NCBI GenBank assembly: GCA_004296775.1
Contig: RHGE01000027.1
Location: forward strand, 1,456-65,455
DNA: 64,000 nucleotides
Origin: Marinilabiliaceae bacterium JC017
GTDB lineage: Bacteria; Bacteroidota; Bacteroidia; Bacteroidales; Marinilabiliaceae
Direction: 5' to 3'
A program made the translations under genes and the position numbers. The notes below the pieces were generated by a model, which was given only the letters and a program-made list of their open reading frames with translations, was not told where the DNA came from and made no database searches. Shown in pieces: positions 35,918 through 44,456 of this stretch (its first letter is position 1; each line of letters begins with the position of its first letter).

Positions 35918-37930
35918 ATGGAAGTACCTACCTTAGTAAAGAACGATAACTGGCTTTTTCCTTTCGCATCAGATATCGTTAGACGTATTCAGTTTTTTAA
36001 AAATAAACAGGAAGATATTGAGGAGAACTATGGTTCTCTGTATGCTTTTGCCACCGGGCATTTCTCTATGGGCCTTCATTTAATTGATGATGCCTGGGTG
36101 TTGCGCGAATGGGCACCCAATGCCACTAAAATAGTTTTGATTGGTGCGTTTTCCGACTGGCAAACTAAGCCTGGCTTTCAGTTATCGCGACAAGATCATG
36201 GGATATGGGAAATTCGTTTACCCAAAACGTCATTAAAACATGGGGATCTCTACAAGCTTCATGTTTTTTGGGAGGATGGTGATGGATTGCGCATTCCGGC
36301 TTGGGCCAGGCGGGTGGTGCAGGATGATGAGACCAAGATTTTTTCTGCCCAGGTGTGGCAGCCGGAGGAGGCTTTTGAGTGGGAGGATGAAAACTTTAAG
36401 GCTCGCTTTAAACATCCATTGATTTATGAAGCTCACGTGGGGATGTCTTCGATGGAGGAGAAAGTTTCGCATTTTACCGAATTTAAAGAGAAAGTACTTC
36501 CGCGCATCAAGCGGTTGGGCTATAATACCATTCAGTTGATGGCCATTCAGGAGCATCCTTACTATGGGAGTTTCGGTTACCATGTATCGAGCATGTTTGC
36601 GCCTTCGTCGCGTTTTGGTACCCCCGAAGAGTTGAAAGACTTGATTAATGAAGCGCATAAACAGGGGATTGCCGTGATTATGGACATTGTGCATTCGCAT
36701 GCCGTCAAAAATGAGGCGGAAGGGCTGAGCTGTTTTGACGGGACTTATTATCTCTATTTTCATGACGGGCCCAAGGGGGAGCATCCTGCCTGGGACTCGC
36801 GTTGCTTTAATTACGGGAAAGAGGAAGTGCTTCAATTCCTATTATCAAATTGCCGGTACTGGTTGGAGGAGTTCCATTTCGACGGTTTCCGGTTTGATGG
36901 GGTTACCAGTATGTTGTATTTCGATCACGGGTTGGAAAAGAATTTTGTGGCCTACCAGGATTTTTTCCAAGGGCAGGAAGACATGGAAGCATTAACCTAT
37001 TTGACGCTGGCTAACCAGTTAATTCACCATATAAAACCCACTGCTATCTCAGTGGCTGAGGAGATGAGCGGTTACCCGGGAATTGCCGGTGCCATTGAAG
37101 AGGGAGGTGTGGGTTTTGACTTCCGCTTGTCGATGGGAGTGCCTGATTTCTGGATTAAGATGATAAAAGAGCATACCGATGAAACATGGAAGATGGGACA
37201 TATTTATCATGAACTCACCCAACATCGGTCGGAAGAAAAAACCATTACTTATACTGAATCTCATGATCAGGCATTGGTAGGGGATAAGACCATTATTTTC
37301 CGTTTGGTGGATAAAGAGATGTATGATAATATGGGTAAACAGATGGAAAGCCTGGTTATTGACCGGGGGCTGGCGCTTCATAAAATGATTCGGCTGGTCA
37401 CCTTAGCTACGGCCAATGGCGGCTATCTGAATTTTATGGGCAACGAATTCGGGCATCCGGAATGGATTGATTTCCCACGGGAAGGAAATAACTGGTCGTA
37501 TAAATATGCCCGTCGTCAATGGCAATTGGTTGATGATCATGCCCTGAAATTCCATTATTTGAATGACTTTGATGCCGATATGATTAAACTGGTTGATAGG
37601 AATGAACTCTTGTCGAAGCCGTGTGTGGCTTTGGCCGTTAATGATGACGATCAGGTGATGGCTTTTTCCAGGGGGGATTATGTGTTTGTGTTTAATTTTA
37701 ATCCTGCCCGCTCCTTTACCGGTTATGGCATTGCTGTGGCAGAGGGGAAATACAAAACGGTTTTAACTACCGACCAGCCCGATTTTGGCGGGTTTGACCG
37801 TGTTGATATGAGCCATTTGTATTATTCGCAGCCAATTGAACATGGGGGTGATCACCACCAGATACTGCTTTACCTGCCGGCCAGAATGGCCATGGTATTA
37901 AAGCGTCAGAAGATTCGGCGGGTTTATTAA
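35918..37930 (+). CDS. glgB: 1,4-alpha-glucan branching enzyme (GH13, eukaryote-like)
   Basis: The enzyme moves alpha-1,4-glucan segments to make alpha-1,6 branches in glycogen. The 670-residue protein has an N-terminal CBM48 domain (about 50-170) with VLREWAPNATKIVLIGAFSDW, then the GH13 barrel with YEAHVGMSS, DIVHSHAVKN (about 252-261), the nucleophile Asp in FDGFRFDGVTSMLY (about 325-338), the acid Glu in ISVAEEMSGYPG (about 375-386), and ESHDQALVGDK (about 448-458). A C-terminal beta domain completes it. Length and motifs match the eukaryote-type branching enzyme rather than E. coli GlgB (about 730). It stands alone, 14 kb from the other glycogen genes, and ends at a good terminator. Confidence 0.92.
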   Translation: MEVPTLVKNDNWLFPFASDIVRRIQFFKNKQEDIEENYGSLYAFATGHFSMGLHLIDDAWVLREWAPNATKIVLIGAFSDWQTKPGFQLSRQDHGIWEIRLPKTSLKHGDLYKLHVFWEDGDGLRIPAWARRVVQDDETKIFSAQVWQPEEAFEWEDENFKARFKHPLIYEAHVGMSSMEEKVSHFTEFKEKVLPRIKRLGYNTIQLMAIQEHPYYGSFGYHVSSMFAPSSRFGTPEELKDLINEAHKQGIAVIMDIVHSHAVKNEAEGLSCFDGTYYLYFHDGPKGEHPAWDSRCFNYGKEEVLQFLLSNCRYWLEEFHFDGFRFDGVTSMLYFDHGLEKNFVAYQDFFQGQEDMEALTYLTLANQLIHHIKPTAISVAEEMSGYPGIAGAIEEGGVGFDFRLSMGVPDFWIKMIKEHTDETWKMGHIYHELTQHRSEEKTITYTESHDQALVGDKTIIFRLVDKEMYDNMGKQMESLVIDRGLALHKMIRLVTLATANGGYLNFMGNEFGHPEWIDFPREGNNWSYKYARRQWQLVDDHALKFHYLNDFDADMIKLVDRNELLSKPCVALAVNDDDQVMAFSRGDYVFVFNFNPARSFTGYGIAVAEGKYKTVLTTDQPDFGGFDRVDMSHLYYSQPIEHGGDHHQILLYLPARMAMVLKRQKIRRVY

Positions 37931-37974
37931 GGTGGAGAATTGTTTCTCCTTAGACAAGAGATTGATTTGTTTCT

Positions 37975-38010
37975 ACCCTGTTATGGTTTATAGCCATGAC
38001 AGGGTTTTTT
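37975..38010 (+). terminator. Terminator after glgB
   Basis: ACCCTGTTATGG (37975-37986) pairs with CCATGACAGGGT (37994-38005) with one wobble pair around a 7-base loop, followed by TTTTT. It is 44 bases past the glgB stop. The stretch 38011-38264 that follows has no gene I can support. Confidence 0.85.
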
Positions 38011-38264
38011 GTTATTCTTTACTGAAGTTTCCCATGTTTTATAAAACACTAAATTTTAATACCTGCAAAGAATGCCAGAGAAACTCAAATGTTTTAACCG
38101 CGAATTATACGAATTAAACGAATTTTAAATCACTGCGTGGTTTTATGAGCTCATCGAAAAGCTAGTTTTATAGGTGTTTAATACATATGGGAAATGTTAG
38201 TTATTCCTTATTAATGATGTTTTTTTTGTCCTTGAAACTTAGGCTCGGTTATTTGAAACAGTGG

Positions 38265-38560
38265 CGGACCATCCTGAGTGACTTGGAATGGTATTTTGAA
38301 ATGCTCGCGGACCATCCTGAGTGACTTGGAATGGTATTTTGAAATGCTCGCGGACCATCCTGAGTGACTTGGAATGGTATTTTGAAATGCTCGTGGACCA
38401 TCCTGAATGACTTGGAATGTATTTTGAAATGCTCGGGGACCATCCTGAATGACTTGGAATGGTATTTTGAAATGCTCGGAGACCATCCTGAATGACTTGG
38501 AATGTGTTTTGAAATGCTCGCGGACCATCCTGAGTGACTTGGAATAGTATTTTGAAATGA
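38265..38560. repeat. 43-bp tandem repeat, seven copies
   Basis: Copies begin at 38265, 38308, 38351, 38394, 38436, 38479 and 38521; the fourth and sixth are 42 bases through loss of one base, and the last is cut short. Each copy starts with CGGACCATCCTGA or a close variant and ends TTTTGAAATGCTCG. Within a copy ACCATCC pairs with GGAATGGT (one bulged A) across TGAGTGACTT, so every unit can form a small hairpin. The period is not a multiple of three, so the frame rotates; long minus-strand open frames through the array (to 38528) are repeat artefacts. There are no unique spacers, so it is not CRISPR. Confidence 0.85.
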
Positions 38561-38801
38561 GGGTTGAAGTTAGAGGTAAGAAACTAGAGGCTGGTTGATT
38601 TTGGGGTTTATAGGTTCGGAGTACTGGGTTGGGGGTGTTGTTCGGTTCGTGGTACAGCGGTTTACGGTTTTTCAGATTTTCACCTTTTCAATTTTTCTGT
38701 AAGGAGGGTGTTTCTATTTGCGGTACTGCGGTTTGTGGTTTTTTGAATTCTCATCTTTTCACTTTTACCTTTTCACTTCTCTGTTTGCAGTGTCTGCGAC
38801 A
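38561..38801. repeat. Repeat-mosaic spacer
   Basis: No gene is supported. Two related 30-base blocks with the pattern GGTAC-GCGGTTT-GGTTTTT occur near 38646-38675 and 38718-38747. A run of short TTTTCAC-type pyrimidine repeats spans about 38748-38783. An open frame at 38629-38916 runs through this and the GC-rich element but looks accidental. Confidence 0.4.
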
Positions 38802-38938
38802 GGGGGCGCAGCGGCAGCCGGCAGTTACCGGGGCTGATGTGGCGTGGTGGGCGGAGGCGACGAAGGAGCCCCACGTACCGGCAGACGCCACACAGCCACG
38901 GGGACTGACGCTATAGCGGAGCACCCGGCCGTTCGCCC
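38802..38938. ncRNA. GC-rich nested-hairpin element, possible structured RNA or mobile repeat
   Basis: About 137 bases of very GC-rich sequence stand out sharply from AT-rich surroundings. It can fold as nested stems. The outer ends GGGCG (38804-38808) and CGCCC (38934-38938) pair. A 13-bp middle stem joins GGCTG plus TGTGGCGT (38832-38845, one bulged A) to ACGCCACACAGCC (38885-38897). An inner stem joins GTGGGC (38847-38852) to GCCCCAC (38868-38874, one bulge). A perfect 10-base palindrome, CGCTATAGCG, lies at 38909-38918. It could be a structured RNA, a REP/MITE-like repeat or an inserted element. I recognise no named family, and transcription is not shown by the sequence. Confidence 0.45.
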
Positions 38939-38953
38939 AAAAAAATTTACAAT

Positions 38954-39010
38954 GAACAGTTATCAGTTAACAGTGAACAATTATCAGTTAACAGTGACCA
39001 GTTAGCAGTT
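38954..39010. repeat. 21-bp tandem repeat (GAACAGTTATCAGTTAACAGT type)
   Basis: Two near-identical 21-base units (38954-38974 and 38975-38995, one mismatch) are followed by a degenerate third (38996-39010). Repeats of this CAGTTAACAGT type are, from memory, scattered through Bacteroidota and cyanobacterial genomes. They lie directly between the GC-rich element and the M23 gene terminator. Confidence 0.75.
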
Positions 39011-39020
39011 TTGGCGTGTT

Positions 39021-39057
39021 AAAAAAAACACCAGGCACATTTGGGTACCTGGTGTTT
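39021..39057 (-). terminator. Terminator of the M23 peptidase gene
   Basis: AAACACCAGG (39026-39035) and CCTGGTGTTT (39048-39057) are perfect complements; read on the minus strand the hairpin is followed by a run of T (plus A-run 39021-39028). It lies 25 bases past the peptidase stop. Confidence 0.85.
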
Positions 39058-39081
39058 GATGTGTTTTTAGCAGCATGGTGG

Positions 39082-40347
39082 TTATTCCATGCTGAGTGCG
39101 TTTAGTTTTGATTGAAGAGGTTGGATAAATGCTTTGTAGGCTTCCAGGTCTTCTTTCTTTACGGGTTCTACCGGTGGGGCGTCTATTTTCAAGGGGTTCA
39201 CCGCGCGGCCATTTTTAAAAACGCGGAAGTCGAGGTGGGGGCCGGTGGCTAAACCTGTGCTTCCCACATAGCCGATGAGCTGTCCTTGCTTTACGTGGTC
39301 GCCCTTGGAGATGCCTTTGGCAAATCCTTTCAGGTGCATGTATAAGGTGGTGTATACGCTGTTGTGTTTTATTTTAATGTAGTTACCGCCACCTTTTTTG
39401 TCCCAGGCTTTAGCAATGACACGGCCATCGCCCAAGGCATGTACATGGGTGCCTGCCGGAGCGGCATAGTCGATGCCGTGGTGGGGCCGACGGATTTTCA
39501 GGATGGGGTGCAGGCGGCTGTTGGAAAAACCGCTGCTGATGCGTGAAAATTTTAAAGGTGCTTTCAGGAATGCCTTGCGCAGGGATTGTCCTTCCTGATC
39601 GAAGAAGTTCCAGGTGCTGTCTTCTTCAAAGTTAAACGCATAGTAGTCGTTGCCGCGGTGGTGGAACAGGGCGGCATGAATTTTTGAGACGCCAATGGAG
39701 GTGGAGTCGACAAATTGTTCGTCGTAGATTACCTTGAAATAGTCGCCTTTTTCAATGCCAAAGAAATCAACGGTCCAGGCATATACTTCGGACAGTTCAA
39801 TGGCCAGAAGGGGATTAACCCCGTTATCTCTCATGGCATTCCACAACGAACTGGTGATTATGCCGGTGGCTGTTTTTTCAACATTGTGGATCTCTTTTAC
39901 GCCGCGGTACACATTGATGCTATCTCGCAGGTCGACCACAAAATAGTCGGTGTTGTCAATCTCGTAAACAAAGTAGTTGAGTTGTTTTGTGGTGTCGTTG
40001 CTGAAAAAAAGCGTGTAGGTGTTGCCAACCTTAATTTTTCGAACGTCGAAAACGGGATTGATCTTTTCCACGATTTTGTGGATCGAGGGATAGTCAATGT
40101 CGCATTTCAGGAAAATGTCGGAGAGAAATTGGTTGTGTTTTATTTTTTGTTGATCCAGGTTAAAGGAGTCCACCGGCAGCCCGAAGAGTAGATCGGGTTC
40201 GGGAATGTTGACCACGTCCATGGAATCAATGGTTTCCGGTGGGACGGGGTATTGGCGGTAACCCGGCCGGTTAAAGATGAACCAAAGTGATGGAATCAGA
40301 AGAGCTGCTACAGCTACAATGGTGATAATGGTTGCTTTTTTTTTCAT
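39082..40347 (-). CDS. M23 family metallopeptidase (murein endopeptidase type)
   Basis: The 421-residue protein has one N-terminal transmembrane helix or signal anchor (about 5-27) and a periplasmic body. The middle (about 70-260) resembles the LysM/OapA-like region of MepM/YebA-type enzymes. The C-terminal peptidase-M23 (LytM) domain (about 280-390) has the zinc ligands in RPHHGIDYAAPAGT (His and Asp) and GPHLDFRV (His), with YMHLKGFAKG between. These enzymes cut peptide cross-links in peptidoglycan. It is 13 bases downstream of the YitT-like gene on the minus strand, and the two may form one transcript. Confidence 0.9.
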   Translation of the reverse strand: MKKKATIITIVAVAALLIPSLWFIFNRPGYRQYPVPPETIDSMDVVNIPEPDLLFGLPVDSFNLDQQKIKHNQFLSDIFLKCDIDYPSIHKIVEKINPVFDVRKIKVGNTYTLFFSNDTTKQLNYFVYEIDNTDYFVVDLRDSINVYRGVKEIHNVEKTATGIITSSLWNAMRDNGVNPLLAIELSEVYAWTVDFFGIEKGDYFKVIYDEQFVDSTSIGVSKIHAALFHHRGNDYYAFNFEEDSTWNFFDQEGQSLRKAFLKAPLKFSRISSGFSNSRLHPILKIRRPHHGIDYAAPAGTHVHALGDGRVIAKAWDKKGGGNYIKIKHNSVYTTLYMHLKGFAKGISKGDHVKQGQLIGYVGSTGLATGPHLDFRVFKNGRAVNPLKIDAPPVEPVKKEDLEAYKAFIQPLQSKLNALSME

Positions 40348-40360
40348 TTCTATCCTCTCG

Positions 40361-41239
40361 TCAAATTTTTATTTTATCAAACCCCTGTCCGTATACACCC
40401 ATTACGTTGCCCATGGTGATAAAGGCGTCGGGATCGATTTGTTTCACGATTCTAAAGATGGCTGACGACTCGTTTTTGCGGGCGATTACCATGATCACTT
40501 TTACGTCATTGCCTGAAAAACCTCCCTGGCCATTTAAAATCGTGAGGCCTCGATTGGCGTCAAAGATAATATTGTGCCGAATCTCTTCATATTTTTTTGA
40601 GAAAATAAAAAACTGAACCGTCTGACGCCTACCGGTTATCACCATGTCGACGGTGTAGGCCATAATGGCCATGGCCATATAACCATAGACCATTTGTTCG
40701 ATGGATTTAAAAAGGAAAAAGGAGGAAGATATGATGATCATGTCAAGGGATAACAGGAGCCGTCCCAGGGAGATATTTTTGTATTTGTTGATGATCATGG
40801 CGATGATGTCGACGCCGCCGGTGCTGCCGCCGTTAATAAAAACGATACCGGCGCCAATACCGGCTAATATGGCTCCGATGATGGCGTTCATCATGGTTTC
40901 GGTGACTAGCGGTTCGGGAAACAAGGGGCGCAACAGGGATAAATAGCCCGAGAAGATGATGACGCCGAAGATGGTTTTTATGCCGAAGGAGGCGCCCAGG
41001 ATTTTAATGGCCAGCAGAATAAGGAAGATGTTGATGACAAGGGCGGTTAACCCAATATCCAGGCCGGTGAGAAAAAAGATGATGGTAGCGATACCGGTTA
41101 AGCCGCCACCGACTATTTTGGCGGGAATAATAAAGGCGGTCCATCCAAAAGTGCCGATACCCAATCCTATGGTTAGGAATAGATAACTTTTTAGTTCGGA
41201 GATTATTTTTTCTTTATTCATTCGAATCGGGGATGTCAT
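40361..41239 (-). CDS. YitT family membrane protein (DUF161/DUF2179)
   Basis: The 292-residue protein has five or six hydrophobic helices in the first 200 residues (for example YLFLTIGLGIGTFGWTAFII and IIGAILAGIGAGIVFINGGS) and a C-terminal cytoplasmic DUF2179 domain (about 215-290) beginning GRRQTVQFFIFSKKYEEI and containing GGFSGNDVKVIMVIARKNES. Family members are conserved inner-membrane proteins whose substrate or role is not established. The start at ATG 41239 is used; MNKEK at 41221 is an alternative. It precedes the M23 gene. Confidence 0.85.
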   Translation of the reverse strand: MTSPIRMNKEKIISELKSYLFLTIGLGIGTFGWTAFIIPAKIVGGGLTGIATIIFFLTGLDIGLTALVINIFLILLAIKILGASFGIKTIFGVIIFSGYLSLLRPLFPEPLVTETMMNAIIGAILAGIGAGIVFINGGSTGGVDIIAMIINKYKNISLGRLLLSLDMIIISSSFFLFKSIEQMVYGYMAMAIMAYTVDMVITGRRQTVQFFIFSKKYEEIRHNIIFDANRGLTILNGQGGFSGNDVKVIMVIARKNESSAIFRIVKQIDPDAFITMGNVMGVYGQGFDKIKI

Positions 41240-41360
41240 ATTGATTATTCGTTTATAAACATGAGACAGTGTTGGGCGATAATCTGTTGATAGCCCGAGG
41301 GGGCGAGGCGGATTTTTTGACGGTCTCGACCTTTCTCAAGCCATTGGTGTGTGATGCTAT

Positions 41361-41408
41361 AAAAAAGGTACCTTAAAAAGCGGACGTTATGCCCGGTTTA
41401 AGGTACCT
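41361..41408 (-). terminator. Terminator of leuS
   Basis: AGGTACCTTAAA (41366-41377) and TTTAAGGTACCT (41397-41408) are perfect 12-base complements around a 19-base loop. On the minus strand the stem is followed by TTTTTT (plus 41361-41366). It sits 20 bases past the leuS stop. Confidence 0.85.
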
Positions 41409-41427
41409 GTTTATAAGTTATAATTGA

Positions 41428-44214
41428 TTATCCAACTACAATGTTGATGATCTTCTTAGGTACAATGATTACTTTTTTCACAGTTTTACCTTCCAACCAT
41501 TTTTGAGAGGCTTCGTTTTCCATAACGGCCTTTTCAATGTCTGCTTTATTCATGTCAGCAGGCAGGTCGAGTTTGAAACGCATTTTGCCATTGAATGAAA
41601 CCGGGTAAGTAATGGTTGATTCAACCAGGCAGGCAGCCTCCCATTTGGGCCATGGGGCATCGCAAACGGTGGTGGTATGTCCTAATTGGTGCCACAACTC
41701 TTCGGCAATGTGCGGGGCAAAAGGCGCCAACAGGGTTACCAAAGCTTCCAGTATTTCGCGTTTGTTACATTTCAGATCGGTTAATTCATTCACGCAAATC
41801 ATGAAGGCACTCACGCAGGTGTTGAATGAGAAGCGTTCAATGTTTTCGGTGATTTTCTTAATAGCTGTGTGCAATGCTTTTAGTTCCTCAGGTGTCGCCT
41901 TGTCTTCCGAGATGTTAATGTTGTTCTCTCTATCGTGGAACAGGCGCCAGGCTTTGCGCAGGAATTTATGCACGCCGTCAATACCGTTGGTATCCCAAGG
42001 CTTGGACTGTTCCAAGGGGCCCAGGAACATTTCATACAGACGTAGTGTGTCCGCACCGAAGTTGGAAACAATATCATCGGGATTCACCACATTGTATTTC
42101 GATTTCGACATTTTTTCAACAGCCCAGCCACAAATGTATTTGCCGTCTTCAAGGATGAATTCAGCATCGTTATATTCAGGCATCCAGTTGCGGAAGGCTT
42201 CAATGTCGAGAATGTCATTGCGCACAATGTTCACATCCACGTGCAGCGGCGTAACATCGTAATCTTTTTTGAGATTCAGAGATACGTATTGGTTGGTACC
42301 ATTGATACGGTACACAAAGTTTGAGCGTCCCTGAATCATGCCCTGGTTGATAAGTTTTCTAAATGGTTCGTCTTTTACAACGACCCCCAGGTCATATAAG
42401 AATTTGTTCCAGAAGCGGGAATAGATCAGGTGGCCGGTGGCATGTTCTGTACCGCCAATGTACAGGTCTACGTCCTGCCAGTATTCGTTACTTTCTTTTC
42501 CTACTAATGCTTCCTTGTTTTGAGGATCCATGTAACGCAGGTAGTAGGCCGATGAGCCGGCAAAGCCAGGCATGGTATTTAATTCCAGGGAATAACCCTC
42601 TTCTGTTTTCCAGTCTTTGGCTCTTCCCAATGGTGGTTCGCCGCTTTCGGTTGGTAAATATTTATCTACTTCCGGTAATTCCAGTGGTAATTTGGATTCA
42701 TCCAGCATGTATGGCATGTCGTCCTTGTAATAGACAGGGAACGGCTCACCCCAGTATCGCTGGCGACTGAATATGGCATCGCGTAAGCGGTAATTTACTT
42801 TTACTGCCCCAATGCCTTTTCCTTTGATGTACTCTTTTGTTTTGGCAATGGCGTCAGGTACCGAAAGGCCATCCAGCAAACCGGAATTAACCATGGTGCC
42901 GGCTTTTGAATCTTTTGAATCGTCCCAGGTGGCCGTATCTGTAGCTTCTTCGCCTTCCGGAATCACTACTTGTGTAATCGGTAAGTTGAAGTGACGGGCA
43001 AAGGCAAAGTCACGGGTGTCATGAGCGGGTACTGCCATAATGGCTCCTGTACCGTAGCCTGCTAATACGTAATCGCTGATCCAGACAGGGATTTCCTGGT
43101 TAGTAAGGGGGTTGATGGCATAACCGCCGGAAAATACCCCGGAGACTCTTTTAACATCACTCAGGCGTTCGCGTTCGGTGCGTTTTTTTGTCTCTTCCAG
43201 GTAGTTTTCTACCGCCTCTTTTTGATCAGCGGTGGTGATTTGATCTACTAACTCACTTTCGGGTGCCAACACCATAAAGGTGACCCCGAATACGGTATCG
43301 GCCCGGGTGGTGAAAATTTTCATTTCCACATCCGAGTCTTTCACCTTAAAAATCATTTCAGCTCCTTCGGAGCGGCCAATCCAGTTGCGTTGTATCTCTT
43401 TCAGGCTATCGGTCCAGTCAATTTTATTCATTCCTTCTAGTAAACGCTCCGAATAAGCTGATACGCGCAACAACCACTGGCGCATCAATTTTTGCTCTAC
43501 CGGGTGACCTCCCCGTTCAGAAACACCGTCTTTGACTTCGTCGTTGGCCAGTACCGTACCTAATGCCGGGCACCAGTTTACCATAGTGTCAGCCAGGTAA
43601 GCCAGACGGTAGTTTAAAAGAATGGCCTGTTGTTCTTTTTCCGATTTGGCTTTCCATTCCTCCGCGGTAAATGACAAGGGCTCGGTGCATGATGCATTCA
43701 CGCCTTCAGTGCCTACTGTTTCGAAGGTTTTCACAAGCTCTTCGATTGGACGAGCCTGTTTTTCATCATTACAATAATAATGGTTGAACATTTGAATGAA
43801 TGCCCATTGTGTCCATTTGTAGTAGTGCGGATCGCATGTTTTAACTTCGCGGTCCCAATCGTAGGAGAATCCAATTTTATCGAGCTGTTCCCGATAACGT
43901 TTAACATTTTTGTCAGTAGTGATGGCCGGATGTTGACCGGTCTGTATCGCATATTGCTCGGCCGGTAAGCCATAGGCATCATATCCCATCGGATGTAATA
44001 CATTGAATCCGTTCAGTCGTTTGAAACGGCTATAGATATCAGAAGCGATGTATCCCAGTGGATGCCCCACATGTAGTCCGGCTCCCGAAGGATAAGGAAA
44101 CATGTCCAAAACATAGAATTTAGGTCTGGATGGATCTACTGTTACTTTATTAATATTGTTATCGCGCCAGTAACTCTGCCACTTTTCTTCTAACTCTTTA
44201 AAATTGTATTCCAT
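41428..44214 (-). CDS. leuS: Leucyl-tRNA synthetase
   Basis: LeuRS charges tRNA-Leu. The 928-residue class I synthetase has the HIGH-type motif [12 protein letters not shown] (about 43-54) and the KMSKS motif in [15 protein letters not shown] (about 700-714). The large CP1 editing insertion lies between them (about 230-420), with [15 protein letters not shown] inside it, including the catalytic-region Asp. The C-terminal tRNA-binding helices end in [16 protein letters not shown]. Length is normal for the bacterial type with small insertions. It is divergent from the pectate-lyase-like gene and monocistronic. Confidence 0.96.
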   Translation of the reverse strand: MEYNFKELEEKWQSYWRDNNINKVTVDPSRPKFYVLDMFPYPSGAGLHVGHPLGYIASDIYSRFKRLNGFNVLHPMGYDAYGLPAEQYAIQTGQHPAITTDKNVKRYREQLDKIGFSYDWDREVKTCDPHYYKWTQWAFIQMFNHYYCNDEKQARPIEELVKTFETVGTEGVNASCTEPLSFTAEEWKAKSEKEQQAILLNYRLAYLADTMVNWCPALGTVLANDEVKDGVSERGGHPVEQKLMRQWLLRVSAYSERLLEGMNKIDWTDSLKEIQRNWIGRSEGAEMIFKVKDSDVEMKIFTTRADTVFGVTFMVLAPESELVDQITTADQKEAVENYLEETKKRTERERLSDVKRVSGVFSGGYAINPLTNQEIPVWISDYVLAGYGTGAIMAVPAHDTRDFAFARHFNLPITQVVIPEGEEATDTATWDDSKDSKAGTMVNSGLLDGLSVPDAIAKTKEYIKGKGIGAVKVNYRLRDAIFSRQRYWGEPFPVYYKDDMPYMLDESKLPLELPEVDKYLPTESGEPPLGRAKDWKTEEGYSLELNTMPGFAGSSAYYLRYMDPQNKEALVGKESNEYWQDVDLYIGGTEHATGHLIYSRFWNKFLYDLGVVVKDEPFRKLINQGMIQGRSNFVYRINGTNQYVSLNLKKDYDVTPLHVDVNIVRNDILDIEAFRNWMPEYNDAEFILEDGKYICGWAVEKMSKSKYNVVNPDDIVSNFGADTLRLYEMFLGPLEQSKPWDTNGIDGVHKFLRKAWRLFHDRENNINISEDKATPEELKALHTAIKKITENIERFSFNTCVSAFMICVNELTDLKCNKREILEALVTLLAPFAPHIAEELWHQLGHTTTVCDAPWPKWEAACLVESTITYPVSFNGKMRFKLDLPADMNKADIEKAVMENEASQKWLEGKTVKKVIIVPKKIINIVVG

Positions 44215-44456
44215 GATACTTCCTGAATGATAATGTAATAATGACTGGATGAGTTTAATTGTGCGAAAATAGGAAAAGTTTCAAAATTTTCCATTTCGGG
44301 TCAATATTCAGGAAAGAGCGACTGGTGCTGAGTTAGCGCCAATCTAAAAATGTGATTAAGTGTTAAAAATCATTGACTAACAGCTTTTTTTATAACATTT
44401 TTGAGACGGCCGCGTATATTCGCTCAGATTTATAAGTAACCTAAAAAGTGAGTATT

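Noticed and set aside
36233-36835. Antisense open frame of 200 codons inside glgB
   Set aside because: A shadow of the branching enzyme frame; sequence is His/Arg/Pro-rich without family features.
38211-38528. Minus-strand open frames of 64 and 105 codons
   Set aside because: They read through the 43-bp tandem repeat; overlapping frames give shifted versions of the same peptide.
38265-38560. CRISPR array
   Set aside because: The units are contiguous with no unique spacers and no cas genes are nearby.
38629-38916. Open frame of 95 codons across the GC-rich element
   Set aside because: Composition changes abruptly inside it, there is no ribosome-binding site, and the stems explain the conservation of the GC-rich part better.
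39715-40191. Plus-strand open frame of 158 codons inside the M23 peptidase gene
   Set aside because: Shadow of the secure minus-strand peptidase frame.
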